64,000 nt of DNA from Chromobacterium paludis (lineage in GTDB: Bacteria > Pseudomonadota > Gammaproteobacteria > Burkholderiales > Chromobacteriaceae): assembly GCF_008275125.1 (NCBI RefSeq), contig NZ_CP043473.1, positions 310,001-374,000 on the forward strand, given 5' to 3'. The position numbers and the translations under genes were made by a program. Positions 17,240 to 26,333 of the stretch are shown here, piece after piece. Under the pieces are notes generated by a model that saw nothing but the letters and a program-made list of their open reading frames with translations, did not search any database and was not told the DNA's origin. How positions within the stretch are numbered: the first letter of the stretch is position 1; every line of letters starts with the position of its first letter.

Positions 17240-18661
17240 ATGCTGAAAAGTCTGATCGACGGTCTGACGGGGCGCTTGAAAAAAACGGGAACCGAGGAAA
17301 AGGACGCGGCGAGCGAGCCAGACTTTCCCAGCTCGACCACCATAGACCTGCCGCCAGAGCAGGCACCGGAAGAGTTGCCGGCCACGCTGGGTTTTGTCTC
17401 GCACCAGCCGGTGATGGACAAGCAGCGCCGGGTGGTGGCTTACGATTTCTTCGTGCGCCAGGGCAAGCGCAATATCGAGGCCGGCAAGCAGCAGGAGTTT
17501 GACCGCCTGTTGCTGGGGACGCTGCAAAACATGGACATTTTCAGGCTGCTGGCTTATCGGCGCGCCTTCGTCCACATCGCCATGACCTCGCTGGACGAAC
17601 CGCTGCTGCGCAGCATGCCGGCCGGCAGCGTGATTTTCGTGCTGGAGGCGGTGCCGGGCATGGAAGTGTCCGAGTTCATGCTGTCGCAGCTGGACGACTT
17701 GCAGAAGCTGGGCCTGCGCTTTGCGCTGGAACCCGCCGCCTACGACCCCGCCACGCTGAGCCCGGGCCTGCAGGCCGACCTGTTCAGCCGCATGGACTAT
17801 ATGGTGCTGGATTTTGCCGGCCCGTCCACCCGCGTGTTGGCGCCCATTCTGGACCAATTGCCCAAGCGCTATCCGGCCGCGCGCTGGATGGCGCGCAATG
17901 TCGGCACGGCGGAAGACCTGGACGTGTGCCTGCGCGCGCCCGGGAACAACCGTTTCGCCCTGTTCCACGGCCCCTTCGTCAGCACGGCGCACTCGCTGGA
18001 GGGCGGCAAGGTGGACAATAGCCAGACCCGCGTGCTGCAGATCATGCGGCTGCTGCGCACCAACGCCGAGGCCAAGGAGGTAGAAGCCCAGTTCAAGCTG
18101 GACTCGGTGCTGCTGTTCAAGCTGCTGCGTTTCATCAATTCCCCCATCCATGGCCTGTCGCGCAAGGTGCAGACCATAGAGGAAACCCTGCTGCTGCTGG
18201 GCCGCGAGACCATGTTCAAGTGGCTGTCCATGCTGCTGTTCACCTCGCGCAAGGAAGACGGCAACGCGCTGGCCTTGTTGGAGAAGTCGTTGATCCGCGC
18301 CCGCTTCATGGAAAAGCTGGGCGGTTATCGCGGCAACAAGCTGGAGGCGGAGCACCTGTTCCTGACCGGCATGTTCTCGCTGCTGGACGTGTTGCTGAAC
18401 ATCCCCTTCCCGGATGTGCTGGACCCGCTGGAGCTGCCCTTGACGGTGCGGGAGGCCGTGGTGGAGCAGAAAGGCATCTTCGCGCCGCATCTGGCTCTGG
18501 CCCTGGCTTGCGAGCATGGCGACAATGTGCAGATCGAGGCCCAAGCCAAGGTGCTGAACTTCGAGATCGAACTGGTCAACCAGTATTATTTGGATTCCGT
18601 GGTCTGGGCGCAGGTGGTGTTGCGCGACAGCGAGGTGCACAACAACGTGGACGCGGTTTGA
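17240..18661 (+). CDS. EAL-like/HDOD signalling protein (YuxH type)
   Basis: A 473-residue cytosolic protein. Residues ~52-240 resemble an EAL c-di-GMP phosphodiesterase fold, but the catalytic ExL is replaced (VAYDFFVR, residues 66-73) and the metal-binding residues are not recognisable, so it is probably inactive as an enzyme. Residues ~255-440 form an HDOD domain (FKLLRFINSPIHGL, IEETLLLLGRE), often found in regulators of motility and stress. This pairing matches the YuxH-type family. The 60-bp gap after aroC leaves open whether they are co-transcribed. Confidence 0.85.
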   Translation: MLKSLIDGLTGRLKKTGTEEKDAASEPDFPSSTTIDLPPEQAPEELPATLGFVSHQPVMDKQRRVVAYDFFVRQGKRNIEAGKQQEFDRLLLGTLQNMDIFRLLAYRRAFVHIAMTSLDEPLLRSMPAGSVIFVLEAVPGMEVSEFMLSQLDDLQKLGLRFALEPAAYDPATLSPGLQADLFSRMDYMVLDFAGPSTRVLAPILDQLPKRYPAARWMARNVGTAEDLDVCLRAPGNNRFALFHGPFVSTAHSLEGGKVDNSQTRVLQIMRLLRTNAEAKEVEAQFKLDSVLLFKLLRFINSPIHGLSRKVQTIEETLLLLGRETMFKWLSMLLFTSRKEDGNALALLEKSLIRARFMEKLGGYRGNKLEAEHLFLTGMFSLLDVLLNIPFPDVLDPLELPLTVREAVVEQKGIFAPHLALALACEHGDNVQIEAQAKVLNFEIELVNQYYLDSVVWAQVVLRDSEVHNNVDAV

Positions 18662-18920
18662 GCCGGCGGCAGCGCTCGCCTGAGCCGCCTGCGGGCGCGT
18701 TTCGCGCCGGCGCATCGTGGTTTTGTCCTGGCCGAGCATGACTAGGCGGGACGAAACGCCTCGATTTGACGAAACACCCTCCCGCGCCCCCCGCAAGCGT
18801 CAACCGCTTCTGGCGCGAAGCCGGGCGGGGTAGTGCAAGGAGAGCTCGTCGCCGGGCTCTCGTCCTGCCTGGCGTGTTTCGCCGGCGTCCGGATACGCGA
18901 CGGACCCCGGCGGAAATGAC

Positions 18921-20030
18921 TCAGGCCTTGCACAACATGGTGGGATCGCCTTCACCCGACTCCGCCATCCGTTCCAGGCCGGCCAGCACCTTGGCGCTCA
19001 GATGCTCCATCTCCTGCACCATGGCCGGCAGTCCGCCGTGATTGCCGTCATGGTGTTCTTGCAGGATTTTCTTGCATAGCTCGTGCAGGCGCACATGAGG
19101 GGCCTCGATCTCCTTGTAGCCGTTCAGCTGGGAAAAGCACGCCCGGCCTTCGCCCTCGTAATACCATGCGCCCAGGCGGCAGTCGTGATGCGAGGGCAGG
19201 TCGCCGGCATGCTCTTGGCCCAGCCCAAGCAAGACCTTGTAGACGCGGAACTTGAAGATGATGTGGTCCAGCTTGGCCAGCTCGCAGAAGCCGCGCAGCG
19301 CGGAGGAGGCCACCGCCTTTTCCATGTGCGAAGAAATGTCCAGCAGGCGGTGCATGGTTTCGGCCGCGCGCATCCCATCCTGGCTGTATTGGGAAGCCTG
19401 GCCGGCCAGCTCGTTCATCTGGCTGCGGCTGTTCGAGCTGCCGTCGCGTATCTGCTGCACCAGCGAGGCGATTTCCGAGGTGGCGTTAGCGGTTCTCTCG
19501 GCGAGTTTTCTCACCTCGTCGGCCACCACGGCGAAGCCGCGGCCGGTCTCTCCCGCGCGCGCGGCCTCGATGGCCGCGTTCAGCGCCAGCAGATTGGTCT
19601 GGTCCGCGATGTCGCGGATCAGTTGCAAAATGCTGCCCACCATCTGCGCATTGGCATCCAGCTTGCCGATATTGTCCGCCGCACCATGGGAGGTGACGGC
19701 CAGCTCTTCGAGATTGGCGGAAATCTTGTCCACCTCCACGCGGCTGGATTGGGAAATCTGCTGCGCATCCACCGCGCGGTCTTTCTCGCTGCGCATCTTG
19801 TTGGCCAGTACGCCCAGAGAGGACTGGGTCTCGGTCAGCGAGTGATAGAACAGGGAGAAGCTCTGCAGGATATTTTTGGCGTAGGCGGCTTCCGCTGCCG
19901 CTGCTCCGGCCTCCCGCTTGGCCTGCGCGATTTCTTCGTCTTTGAGCCGGCACTGCGCGCGCAGGTCATCCAACTCTTGCCGCAGCTTGGCCGTTTCCGC
20001 TTGCAGACCGTTATCTTTTTTCCAGAACAT
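18921..20030 (-). CDS. Soluble chemoreceptor with C-terminal zinc-binding (CZB) domain
   Basis: A 369-residue methyl-accepting chemotaxis-type protein without transmembrane helices. A coiled coil (~10-60) is followed by the signalling hairpin, with the conserved tip region [19 protein letters not shown] and [19 protein letters not shown] domain then covers ~250-345, with [13 protein letters not shown] and [13 protein letters not shown] giving the His and Cys zinc ligands. CZB receptors sense zinc or oxidants such as hypochlorite. The start at 20030 (MFWKKDNG) has GGGGA upstream; a start 7 codons earlier is possible. Confidence 0.9.
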   Translation of the reverse strand: MFWKKDNGLQAETAKLRQELDDLRAQCRLKDEEIAQAKREAGAAAAEAAYAKNILQSFSLFYHSLTETQSSLGVLANKMRSEKDRAVDAQQISQSSRVEVDKISANLEELAVTSHGAADNIGKLDANAQMVGSILQLIRDIADQTNLLALNAAIEAARAGETGRGFAVVADEVRKLAERTANATSEIASLVQQIRDGSSNSRSQMNELAGQASQYSQDGMRAAETMHRLLDISSHMEKAVASSALRGFCELAKLDHIIFKFRVYKVLLGLGQEHAGDLPSHHDCRLGAWYYEGEGRACFSQLNGYKEIEAPHVRLHELCKKILQEHHDGNHGGLPAMVQEMEHLSAKVLAGLERMAESGEGDPTMLCKA

Positions 20031-20411
20031 ACTGTTCCCCGTCCATCGCATGTTATTTAAGGTGAAACACCTGGGGCGGTTGGCCTTTGAGGCCTGGCTC
20101 GGCGTGCGCTTGGGAAACGCCTCGATGCGTCCTGAAAGCGATCCCGGCGCGACCGCTCGGCAAACGACAACCGCCCCTAGCTCATCGTACACCGCCGCCA
20201 TGCGGGCTGCCATCGGCATCGTGAGCCGGGCAGGGCGCAAATGGCGCGGGCCGGGCAGGGCGGCGCGGTTCTCGTCGCCGGCGGCCAGCGTGGGGCCGCG
20301 CCATCGGCTGCCCTCCGCCAAAAGGCGTAGCCCGGCCCCCTCTTCCAGCCAACGGCGGCGCCGGCCGTCTCACGATAACATGGGGTCCAATCGCTTCAAG
20401 AGGAGGCCGCC
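20031..20411. other. Intergenic region between divergent chemoreceptor and moaA
   Basis: About 380 bp of GC-rich sequence. I see no gene, repeat, molybdenum-cofactor riboswitch or strong promoter. The ribosome site AGGAGG for moaA lies at 20400-20405. The upstream extension of the chemoreceptor frame through this region is not supported by a ribosome site. Confidence 0.5.
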
Positions 20412-21386
20412 ATGCTGACGGATCGTTACGGCCGTTCCATCGACTATTTGCGGCTTTCCGTCACGGATCGCTGCGACCTGCGTTGCAGCTATTGCCTGCC
20501 TAAAGGTTTCAAGGGCTTCGAGGAGCCCGCGCATTGGCTCCGTTTCGACGAAATCGAACGCGTTGCCGCCGCCTTTGTGCGGCTGGGCGTGCGCCGCGTC
20601 CGCCTGACCGGCGGCGAGCCGCTGCTGCGTCGCGGCCTGCCCGAGCTGGCCGGCAGGCTGTCGGCCCTGCCCGGTCTTGACGATCTATCGCTTTCCACCA
20701 ATGCCACCCAGCTGGCGCGCCACGCCGAGGCGCTGCGCCGCGCCGGGGTCAGCCGCCTGAATGTCAGCCTGGACTCCTTGCGGCGCGACTGCGTGGCGGA
20801 GCTGACCGGCAGCGACAGCCTGCCCAAGGCGCTGGCCGGCCTGGCCGCGGCCAAGGCCGCCGGTTTCGAGCGGATCAAGATCAATATGGTCCCCATTGCC
20901 GGCGTCAACGACGGCGATATCGAGGCGATGGCGGAATTCTGCCTGCGCGAAGGCTTCGTGCTGCGCTTGATCGAGGCCATGCCCATGGGCAGCAGCGGCC
21001 GCCAGGCGCGGGGCAGCGCGCTGGCGCCCATCCTGGCGCGGCTGAGCCGCCGCTTCGAGCTGTCGGAGCTGAGCCGCAGCCTGGGCGGCGGTCCCGCGCG
21101 CTATTGGGGATCGCGCGACGGCCGCTTCACGCTGGGCCTGATCACGCCCATCAGCCAGCATTTTTGCGCCAGCTGCAACCGGGTGCGGATGTCGGTGGAC
21201 GGCACCCTCTACCTTTGCCTGGGGCAGGAGCAAAGCTACCCGCTGCGTCCCATGCTGCGGGAAGGCTGCAGCGATGCCGAGCTGGAGGCCGCCATCCGCG
21301 CCGCCATCGAGCTGAAGCCGGAGAAGCATGACTTTGCCGAAGCGCCGGCCAAGGTGATGCGCTTCATGTCGCAGACCGGCGGCTAA
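20412..21386 (+). CDS. moaA: GTP 3',8-cyclase (molybdenum cofactor biosynthesis)
   Basis: Radical-SAM enzyme for the first step of molybdopterin synthesis, needed by the nitrate reductase encoded downstream. The N-terminal cluster ligands are Cys21, Cys25 and Cys28 (DRCDLRCSYC). The C-terminal second-cluster motif FCASCNRVR plus a later Cys (LYLCLG) and the terminal Gly-Gly needed for catalysis are all present. The 324-residue length is normal. The start has an AGGAGG ribosome site. Its place next to narXL fits a nitrate-respiration gene block. Confidence 0.97.
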   Translation: MLTDRYGRSIDYLRLSVTDRCDLRCSYCLPKGFKGFEEPAHWLRFDEIERVAAAFVRLGVRRVRLTGGEPLLRRGLPELAGRLSALPGLDDLSLSTNATQLARHAEALRRAGVSRLNVSLDSLRRDCVAELTGSDSLPKALAGLAAAKAAGFERIKINMVPIAGVNDGDIEAMAEFCLREGFVLRLIEAMPMGSSGRQARGSALAPILARLSRRFELSELSRSLGGGPARYWGSRDGRFTLGLITPISQHFCASCNRVRMSVDGTLYLCLGQEQSYPLRPMLREGCSDAELEAAIRAAIELKPEKHDFAEAPAKVMRFMSQTGG

Positions 21387-21672
21387 AATCCGTTCACCCA
21401 AGTCTTGACCCGGCGCAGCGCCTTGGCCCTGGTTTGCCAACGGGGCTTGCCCGGCTACCTTTCAGGCGGCCCGCGCCGGCCGCTCATCCCATGCCGGCTG
21501 GCGCTTGGTCCGCCGTCGCCGGTCCCAGACTGGCGCAAGCCTTCTCCTTTTGGTGGATTGTCCGCGGTGCCGACTCGCGCTATGTTCATACCATCTTGAC
21601 TAAAACCATCGGCGCAAGCGATCCCCGCCATTGTTCGGCCGCGGGGGGCAAGGGCCCTGGATCGAAAGCCGC

Positions 21673-23574
21673 ATGAATCTTGCCAATGTCGCCGCCTATC
21701 TGTCGAAGCGCCTGCCCAGCCTGGCTAGCAGGCTGCTTGTCTTATCGCTGATCGCGCTGCTGGTGGTGCTGACATCCATCGCCTACAGCCTGGCCTTGTC
21801 TTGGCGGCTGGAAGGCGGCGCGGCGGCGATCAACGACGTGGGCAGCCTGCGCATGCGCAGCTATCGCATGGCTTATTTATTGTCGCAACACGCTTCCCCC
21901 GGCGTGATGACTGGGGAAGTCGTCAATTTCGACCAGACCCTGGCCCGGCTGCGGCGGGGCGATCCGGCGCGGCCGCTGTTTCTGCCGGACAACCAGGCTA
22001 TCCGCGAGCAGGAAAGCCTGATCGAGCAGCGTTGGCGCGCCTCCATGCGCCCCATCCTGCAAACGGGCCGCGCCTTGAGCCAGGAGCAGCTGGAGGACTT
22101 CGTCTCCGATATCGATACCCTGGTCAGCCTGGTCGAGCATGACAACGAAACCAACACCAATCTGCTGCGCCTATTCCAGATGCTGCTGATCGCCATGGCC
22201 ATCGCCGGGTCGGTGTGCATGGCCTATATGCTGTTCCTGATGGTGATCCACCCGGTGAACCGGCTCAGCCAGGCCATCGCCCGCCTGCGGGAAGGCGATC
22301 TGGACGCGCGGGTCACCGAGGACCGCAACGACGAGTTTGGCATGCTGGCGGCCGGATTCAACCAAATGGCGGAGAGATTGAGCGATTTGTATCACAATCT
22401 GGAAGGCAAGGTCCGCGAACAGACGCGGGAGCTGGAAGCGCAAAATCTGCGTCTGCAAACGCTGTACGACATGACGTCCTTCCTGCATCAGCGGCGCTCG
22501 CAGGAGGAAATCTGCCTGGGCTTCATCGGCCAGCTGATGAGGCTGACCGGCGCCGACGCCGCCAACGCGCGCCTGCTGGACGAGGCGCGCGGCAAGCTGG
22601 ACCAGATCGCGCAGATCGGCCTGCCCGAGGACATGGCGAGCAAAGAAGAATGCATACCCAGCGACGCCTGCCATTGCGGCGAGGCGGTGCGCCAGCCCTT
22701 CGCCGTATTGCGGCAGATAGGCGAAATGGACGGCGCGGAAATCCGCCACTGCCGCCAGGCCGGCTTCGCCTCCATCGCCGTGTTCCACATCCGCAATCAT
22801 CGCGAAGACCTGGGCATCTTCACCCTGTACTTCCGCCAGCCGCGCCTCCTGCCCGAGGCCGAGCAGGTCTTGATCGAGACCCTGGGCCAGCACCTGGGCG
22901 TGGCGATAGAAAACCTGCGCCTGAGCGCGCGCGAACGGCATTTCGCCGTGTCCGAGGAGCGCAATCTGATGGCGCAGGGCCTGCACGACAGCATCGCCCA
23001 ATCGCTGTCCTTCCTGAACCTGCAAACGCAAATGCTGGAAGACGCGATGCAGCGCAGCGAGGAAGAACAGGCGCGCGAAAGCCTGGCCTTCATCCGCGCC
23101 GGCGTGCAGGAGTGCTACGAGGACGTGCGCGAACTGCTGCAGAACTTCCGCGCCCGCATCAGCAAGCAAGAATTCCCCGAGGCCGTGCAAACCTTGCTGC
23201 AGCGCTTCGAACAGCAAACCCGCGTGCCAACCCGGCTGGACATGCGCGGCGACGGCAAACCCTTGGACCCGCAGCAGCAATTGCAAGTGTTCTTCATCCT
23301 GCAGGAAGCCTTGTCCAATATCCGCAAGCACGCGGAGGCCAGCCTGGTCGAGGTGGAGATAGACAACGCCGCCAGCTTCCACATGCGCATCCGCGACAAT
23401 GGCCGCGGCTTTGAGGCCGAGCGGCTGGAAACCATGTCGGCGCGCCATGTCGGCATGTCCATCATGCAAGAGCGCGCCAGCCGCATCCATAGTCAAATTC
23501 AAATCCGCTCCACGCCGCAGCATGGCACCACCGTGGAGTTGACCCTGCCCAAAGAGGAGCGCGTAGGCGCATGA
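21673..23574 (+). CDS. narX: Nitrate/nitrite sensor histidine kinase NarX
   Basis: A 633-residue inner-membrane kinase. Two transmembrane helices (~15-38 and ~173-195) flank a periplasmic domain with the nitrate-binding P-box NDVGSLRMRSYRMAYLL. Then come a HAMP domain, a GAF-like cysteine-containing middle (CHCGEAV), the H-box GLHDSIAQSL with His438, and an HATPase domain (DNGRGFEAERLE, GTTVELTLPKEE). The start at 21673 is chosen because MNLANVAAYLSK leads straight into the first helix; the frame also opens 14 codons earlier. It overlaps narL by 4 bp, so the two are coupled. Confidence 0.95.
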   Translation: MNLANVAAYLSKRLPSLASRLLVLSLIALLVVLTSIAYSLALSWRLEGGAAAINDVGSLRMRSYRMAYLLSQHASPGVMTGEVVNFDQTLARLRRGDPARPLFLPDNQAIREQESLIEQRWRASMRPILQTGRALSQEQLEDFVSDIDTLVSLVEHDNETNTNLLRLFQMLLIAMAIAGSVCMAYMLFLMVIHPVNRLSQAIARLREGDLDARVTEDRNDEFGMLAAGFNQMAERLSDLYHNLEGKVREQTRELEAQNLRLQTLYDMTSFLHQRRSQEEICLGFIGQLMRLTGADAANARLLDEARGKLDQIAQIGLPEDMASKEECIPSDACHCGEAVRQPFAVLRQIGEMDGAEIRHCRQAGFASIAVFHIRNHREDLGIFTLYFRQPRLLPEAEQVLIETLGQHLGVAIENLRLSARERHFAVSEERNLMAQGLHDSIAQSLSFLNLQTQMLEDAMQRSEEEQARESLAFIRAGVQECYEDVRELLQNFRARISKQEFPEAVQTLLQRFEQQTRVPTRLDMRGDGKPLDPQQQLQVFFILQEALSNIRKHAEASLVEVEIDNAASFHMRIRDNGRGFEAERLETMSARHVGMSIMQERASRIHSQIQIRSTPQHGTTVELTLPKEERVGA

Positions 23575-24221
23575 CACAAGCCATCCGAATCTTGCTGGTC
23601 GACGACCACACCCTGTTCCGCAGCGGCCTGAAGGCGCTGCTGCAAAGACAGGATGACTTTCAGGTCATAGGCGAGGCCGCCGACGGCCTGGAAGGCGTCA
23701 AACAGGCTGAGCAATTGCGGCCGGACGTCGTGCTGCTGGACCTGGACATGCCGGTGATGAACGGGCGCGAAGCGCTGGGGCAGATATTGAACGGCTGCCC
23801 CGACACCGCCGTGCTGATGTTGACCGTGTCCGAAGACGGCGATGACCTGGCCGAATGCATGCGCGGCGGCGCGCGCGGCTACCTTTTAAAGAACATCAAC
23901 GCCGACTTCCTGCTGGACAGCGTGCGCCGCGCGGTGGACGGCGACAGCGTGCTGTCGCCGGAAATGACCGCCAAGCTGCTGGCCCAGCTGCGCCAGCCGG
24001 CCAGCGCCAAGACCAGCGAGCTGGACACCCTGACCCCGCGCGAGCGCGAAACGCTGAGCTGGCTGGCCCGCGGCGCCAGCAACAAGGAAATCGCCCGCGC
24101 GCTGGACTTGGCCGAGAGCACGGTCAAGGTCCACGTGCAGAACATCCTGCGCAAGCTGTCGCTGAGCAGCCGGGTGCAGGCGGCCGTCTACGCCGTCGAG
24201 CATGGGTTGGACAGGGCTTGA
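23571..24221 (+). CDS. narL: Nitrate/nitrite response regulator NarL
   Basis: A 216-residue regulator. The receiver domain (1-120) has the acidic pair DDH near the N-terminus, phospho-acceptor Asp57 (LLDLDMP) and Lys in YLLKNIN. The C-terminal LuxR/FixJ-type HTH (150-212) has LTPRERETLSWLARGASN and ESTVKVHVQNILRKL. It is phosphorylated by NarX and would activate the nitrate reductase operon that lies convergently ~2 kb downstream. Confidence 0.96.
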   Translation: MTQAIRILLVDDHTLFRSGLKALLQRQDDFQVIGEAADGLEGVKQAEQLRPDVVLLDLDMPVMNGREALGQILNGCPDTAVLMLTVSEDGDDLAECMRGGARGYLLKNINADFLLDSVRRAVDGDSVLSPEMTAKLLAQLRQPASAKTSELDTLTPRERETLSWLARGASNKEIARALDLAESTVKVHVQNILRKLSLSSRVQAAVYAVEHGLDRA

Positions 24222-24400
24222 GCCTTGCCCGGTTTGATACCCCCGCAGCCATGCCATCGTGGCGCGGGGCGGCCAAAGCCAATCCGCGTGCCCCTCTCAT
24301 GTGTTTATGAATTCAGCGTGGAATGAACATAAGTGATCCAGTGTTGCCAGTTACCTTAATTAGAACCGTTAACACAGTCAACAAGAATAGGGGAGTATAG

Positions 24401-25192
24401 ATGAACGTATATGGAGATTTCTTTCTGAATATGACTCCAGATGAATGGGAATTCTTTTCACTGGATTTCTTAACCTCACTAGGCTACATGATTATTCGCT
24501 ACCCATCTCGTGGACCAGATGGTGGCAGAGATGGGCTCGTTTCCTTAAATGGAAAGACCTACCTGGTTAGCTGCAAACATTATGCTGCGTCTGGAAAAGC
24601 TGTCGGGGTCAGTGATGAACATTCCATCTTAGACAGAATGGCGCAACATGGTGCGACTGGATTTATCGGTGTCTATTCAACAATGTTAAGCACTGGGTTG
24701 GATGAACGATTCCAACAGTTGAATCAGGCAGGCCATGAATGCGTAATTTATGACGGAAACATGATCTCAAACTATCTCCCGAAGATTTCGGCTTATGTGT
24801 TGCAGAAATATGGTTTACCTAAAGGGGTGAGCTATATGTTGCATGTCCATCCAAGCGACTATAGACCATTGCCATGTATGGGATGTGGTGTAGATATACT
24901 TCAAGATGAAATGATTCCTCTTTCAATGGCATTGGTATGCCTTGATAAAAATGAGCATTTAGAATACCTCTACGGATGTAAGCGTTGTCTTGCAAATCTA
25001 TCAGATTTGGGGTGGGTAGATTTGTATCAGGCACTTCATTCAGAGGAAATAAACGGATGGATAGGTTATGTTAATGATCGGCTTGCCAAATACAATCCAT
25101 CTGGAACTTTCTATAAACATAAGAGTGAGTTTGAGAGCGCAATTCAACAAAAGATGTTTCCTTCCAACTGGGGAAGATGGCTTTCATTGTAG
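24401..25192 (+). CDS. Mrr-like PD-(D/E)XK nuclease with CxxC...CxxC zinc site
   Basis: A 263-residue protein, clearly more AT-rich in codon use than the surrounding genes. The N-terminal half resembles Mrr/restriction-endonuclease folds: helix Glu17 region, PDGGRDGLV with Asp40 and Asp44, then YLVSCKHY with Lys59, matching D-x(n)-(Q)xK except that Ser57 replaces the usual Gln. The C-terminal half has Cys159-x2-Cys162 and Cys193-x2-Cys196, a likely zinc ribbon. It is probably a DNA- (or RNA-) cleaving enzyme. A good AGGGGAG ribosome site precedes it, and the next gene follows after 43 bp. The specificity is unknown; a defence role is an inference from fold and context. Confidence 0.65.
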   Translation: MNVYGDFFLNMTPDEWEFFSLDFLTSLGYMIIRYPSRGPDGGRDGLVSLNGKTYLVSCKHYAASGKAVGVSDEHSILDRMAQHGATGFIGVYSTMLSTGLDERFQQLNQAGHECVIYDGNMISNYLPKISAYVLQKYGLPKGVSYMLHVHPSDYRPLPCMGCGVDILQDEMIPLSMALVCLDKNEHLEYLYGCKRCLANLSDLGWVDLYQALHSEEINGWIGYVNDRLAKYNPSGTFYKHKSEFESAIQQKMFPSNWGRWLSL

Positions 25193-25235
25193 AAGTTAGC
25201 TCAATTAATTATCCGGGGATGTCGGTGATTTAATC

Positions 25236-25982
25236 ATGACGACACGAATTTACATGCTGATAAAAGTCTTTGACAAGGAAGAGTATGCAGATGCTTTCAT
25301 CCAGAAGGGTGAATTGTTTTGCAGAACTCTAGGGGACTTTAAGAAGGCTGATGAGGAAGATGGACGAGGTGATAGGTTTGAAGCTGTCACAGATTGGCAT
25401 CAACCTGATCAGATAAAGCTAGTCATCACCTACAAAGACAGTGACGGCATTGAAAAAAGCTTCCCAATTGAAAAGCTGGCAGGTCCCCTCGCCATCCAGA
25501 ACAATGGCTATGACCGGCTCAATCTTTACTGCATGTATGCGGTTAAAGCCCCAGAATTTGAAGAGTCCTATGAGACAGAAGAAGAGCGAGTAGCCATCGT
25601 TGAGAGGATCAATCAGATGCTCAAGGAAAGAAGCACCTTGAGTGATGAGGTCCTTTCATTGGGCGAATTCGCAGTTGTGGTCTACCAAGTTGAGGACTTC
25701 ATCGGTAGGGTGAAGAATGCCGCGCAAGAGAAAAACTTTGCTTGCTGGAATGGGCTGATCGGTTACTACGACCCTGATACATTTCATGGAAGCTTCAAGA
25801 AGCTTGAGAGCATTTTTCGAAAACGAAACATCTATGAACACCAGAATGAGTATCGCTTTGCCTTTGGTTCACACGAGCCTGAAGGGAGCAAAGTGGTTCA
25901 TCTTGGTTCATTAGATGGAATCGCTATCAAAGTTCCAACTAGAGAAATAAATGAAAAGCTTCAACTAAAGCTTGTTGAGTGA
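25236..25982 (+). CDS. Uncharacterised protein, partner of the Mrr-like nuclease
   Basis: A 248-residue acidic, soluble protein that I cannot assign to a family. It begins MTTRIYMLIKVFDKEEYADAF and has a dense EDGRGDRFEAV stretch (41-51) and a late NEYRFAFG (204-211). The pattern of an N-terminal 'FCRTLGDFKK' element with a C-terminal E-YRF element is loosely like DUF2971-type proteins; this is a weak resemblance. The base composition matches the nuclease gene, with a 43-bp gap, so the two probably arrived and act together. Confidence 0.6.
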   Translation: MTTRIYMLIKVFDKEEYADAFIQKGELFCRTLGDFKKADEEDGRGDRFEAVTDWHQPDQIKLVITYKDSDGIEKSFPIEKLAGPLAIQNNGYDRLNLYCMYAVKAPEFEESYETEEERVAIVERINQMLKERSTLSDEVLSLGEFAVVVYQVEDFIGRVKNAAQEKNFACWNGLIGYYDPDTFHGSFKKLESIFRKRNIYEHQNEYRFAFGSHEPEGSKVVHLGSLDGIAIKVPTREINEKLQLKLVE

Positions 25983-26036
25983 TGTTTAAATGAAAAAGAA
26001 ATATATTTACTTGCCAAGTGATAAAAGCATCTCTAA

Positions 26037-26101
26037 CAGGCCGTTGAAAACACGTCGATCTTGCCCCAACCCATTTCCGTATGAAAAAAATGGGCGGTTT
26101 C
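26037..26101. mobile_element. Fossil right end of the IS5-family element
   Basis: 65 bp that match, with a few substitutions and one missing A, the reverse complement of the last ~66 bp of the intact IS at 11018-12328: CAGGCCGTTGAAAAC, CGATCTTGCCCCAACCC and TGGGCGGTTTC. It is preceded by CTAA, the same target sequence. No left end or transposase remnant is seen. It marks the right edge of the AT-rich two-gene island. Confidence 0.85.
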
Positions 26102-26174
26102 GCCGTGCACCACGGATTACCTCGTACCCCGGATATCAACCACTCACCGGCGGAACTCACGCCTGCGGCGCGAT

Positions 26175-26225
26175 TCCGCCCTACGACAGCCGTAGGGTGG
26201 ATGCCCCGCAGGGGCGATCCACCGC
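26175..26225. repeat. Diverged copy of the palindromic repeat family
   Basis: GATTCCGCCCTACG, then CGTAGGGTGGATGCCCC and GGGGCGATCCACC, form a palindrome with the same layout as the repeats at 3238 and 29460. The core differs by a few bases. Confidence 0.6.
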
Positions 26226-26284
26226 ATCTACCCGGATAACACCACGGCCCTCTACGGGAAACGAAACGTGGTCCGCCCAAACAA

Positions 26285-26317
26285 AACGCCGCGCTCCCTC
26301 TCAGGATGCGCGGCGTT
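26285..26317. terminator. Intrinsic terminator of the nar operon (bidirectional)
   Basis: Stem AACGCCGCGC / GCGCGGCGTT with a 13-base loop. It is 17 bp beyond the narI stop on the minus strand, with T-rich flanks on both sides, so it can also stop reading out of the island. Confidence 0.85.
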
Positions 26318-26333
26318 TTTCATGCCCAAGCGA

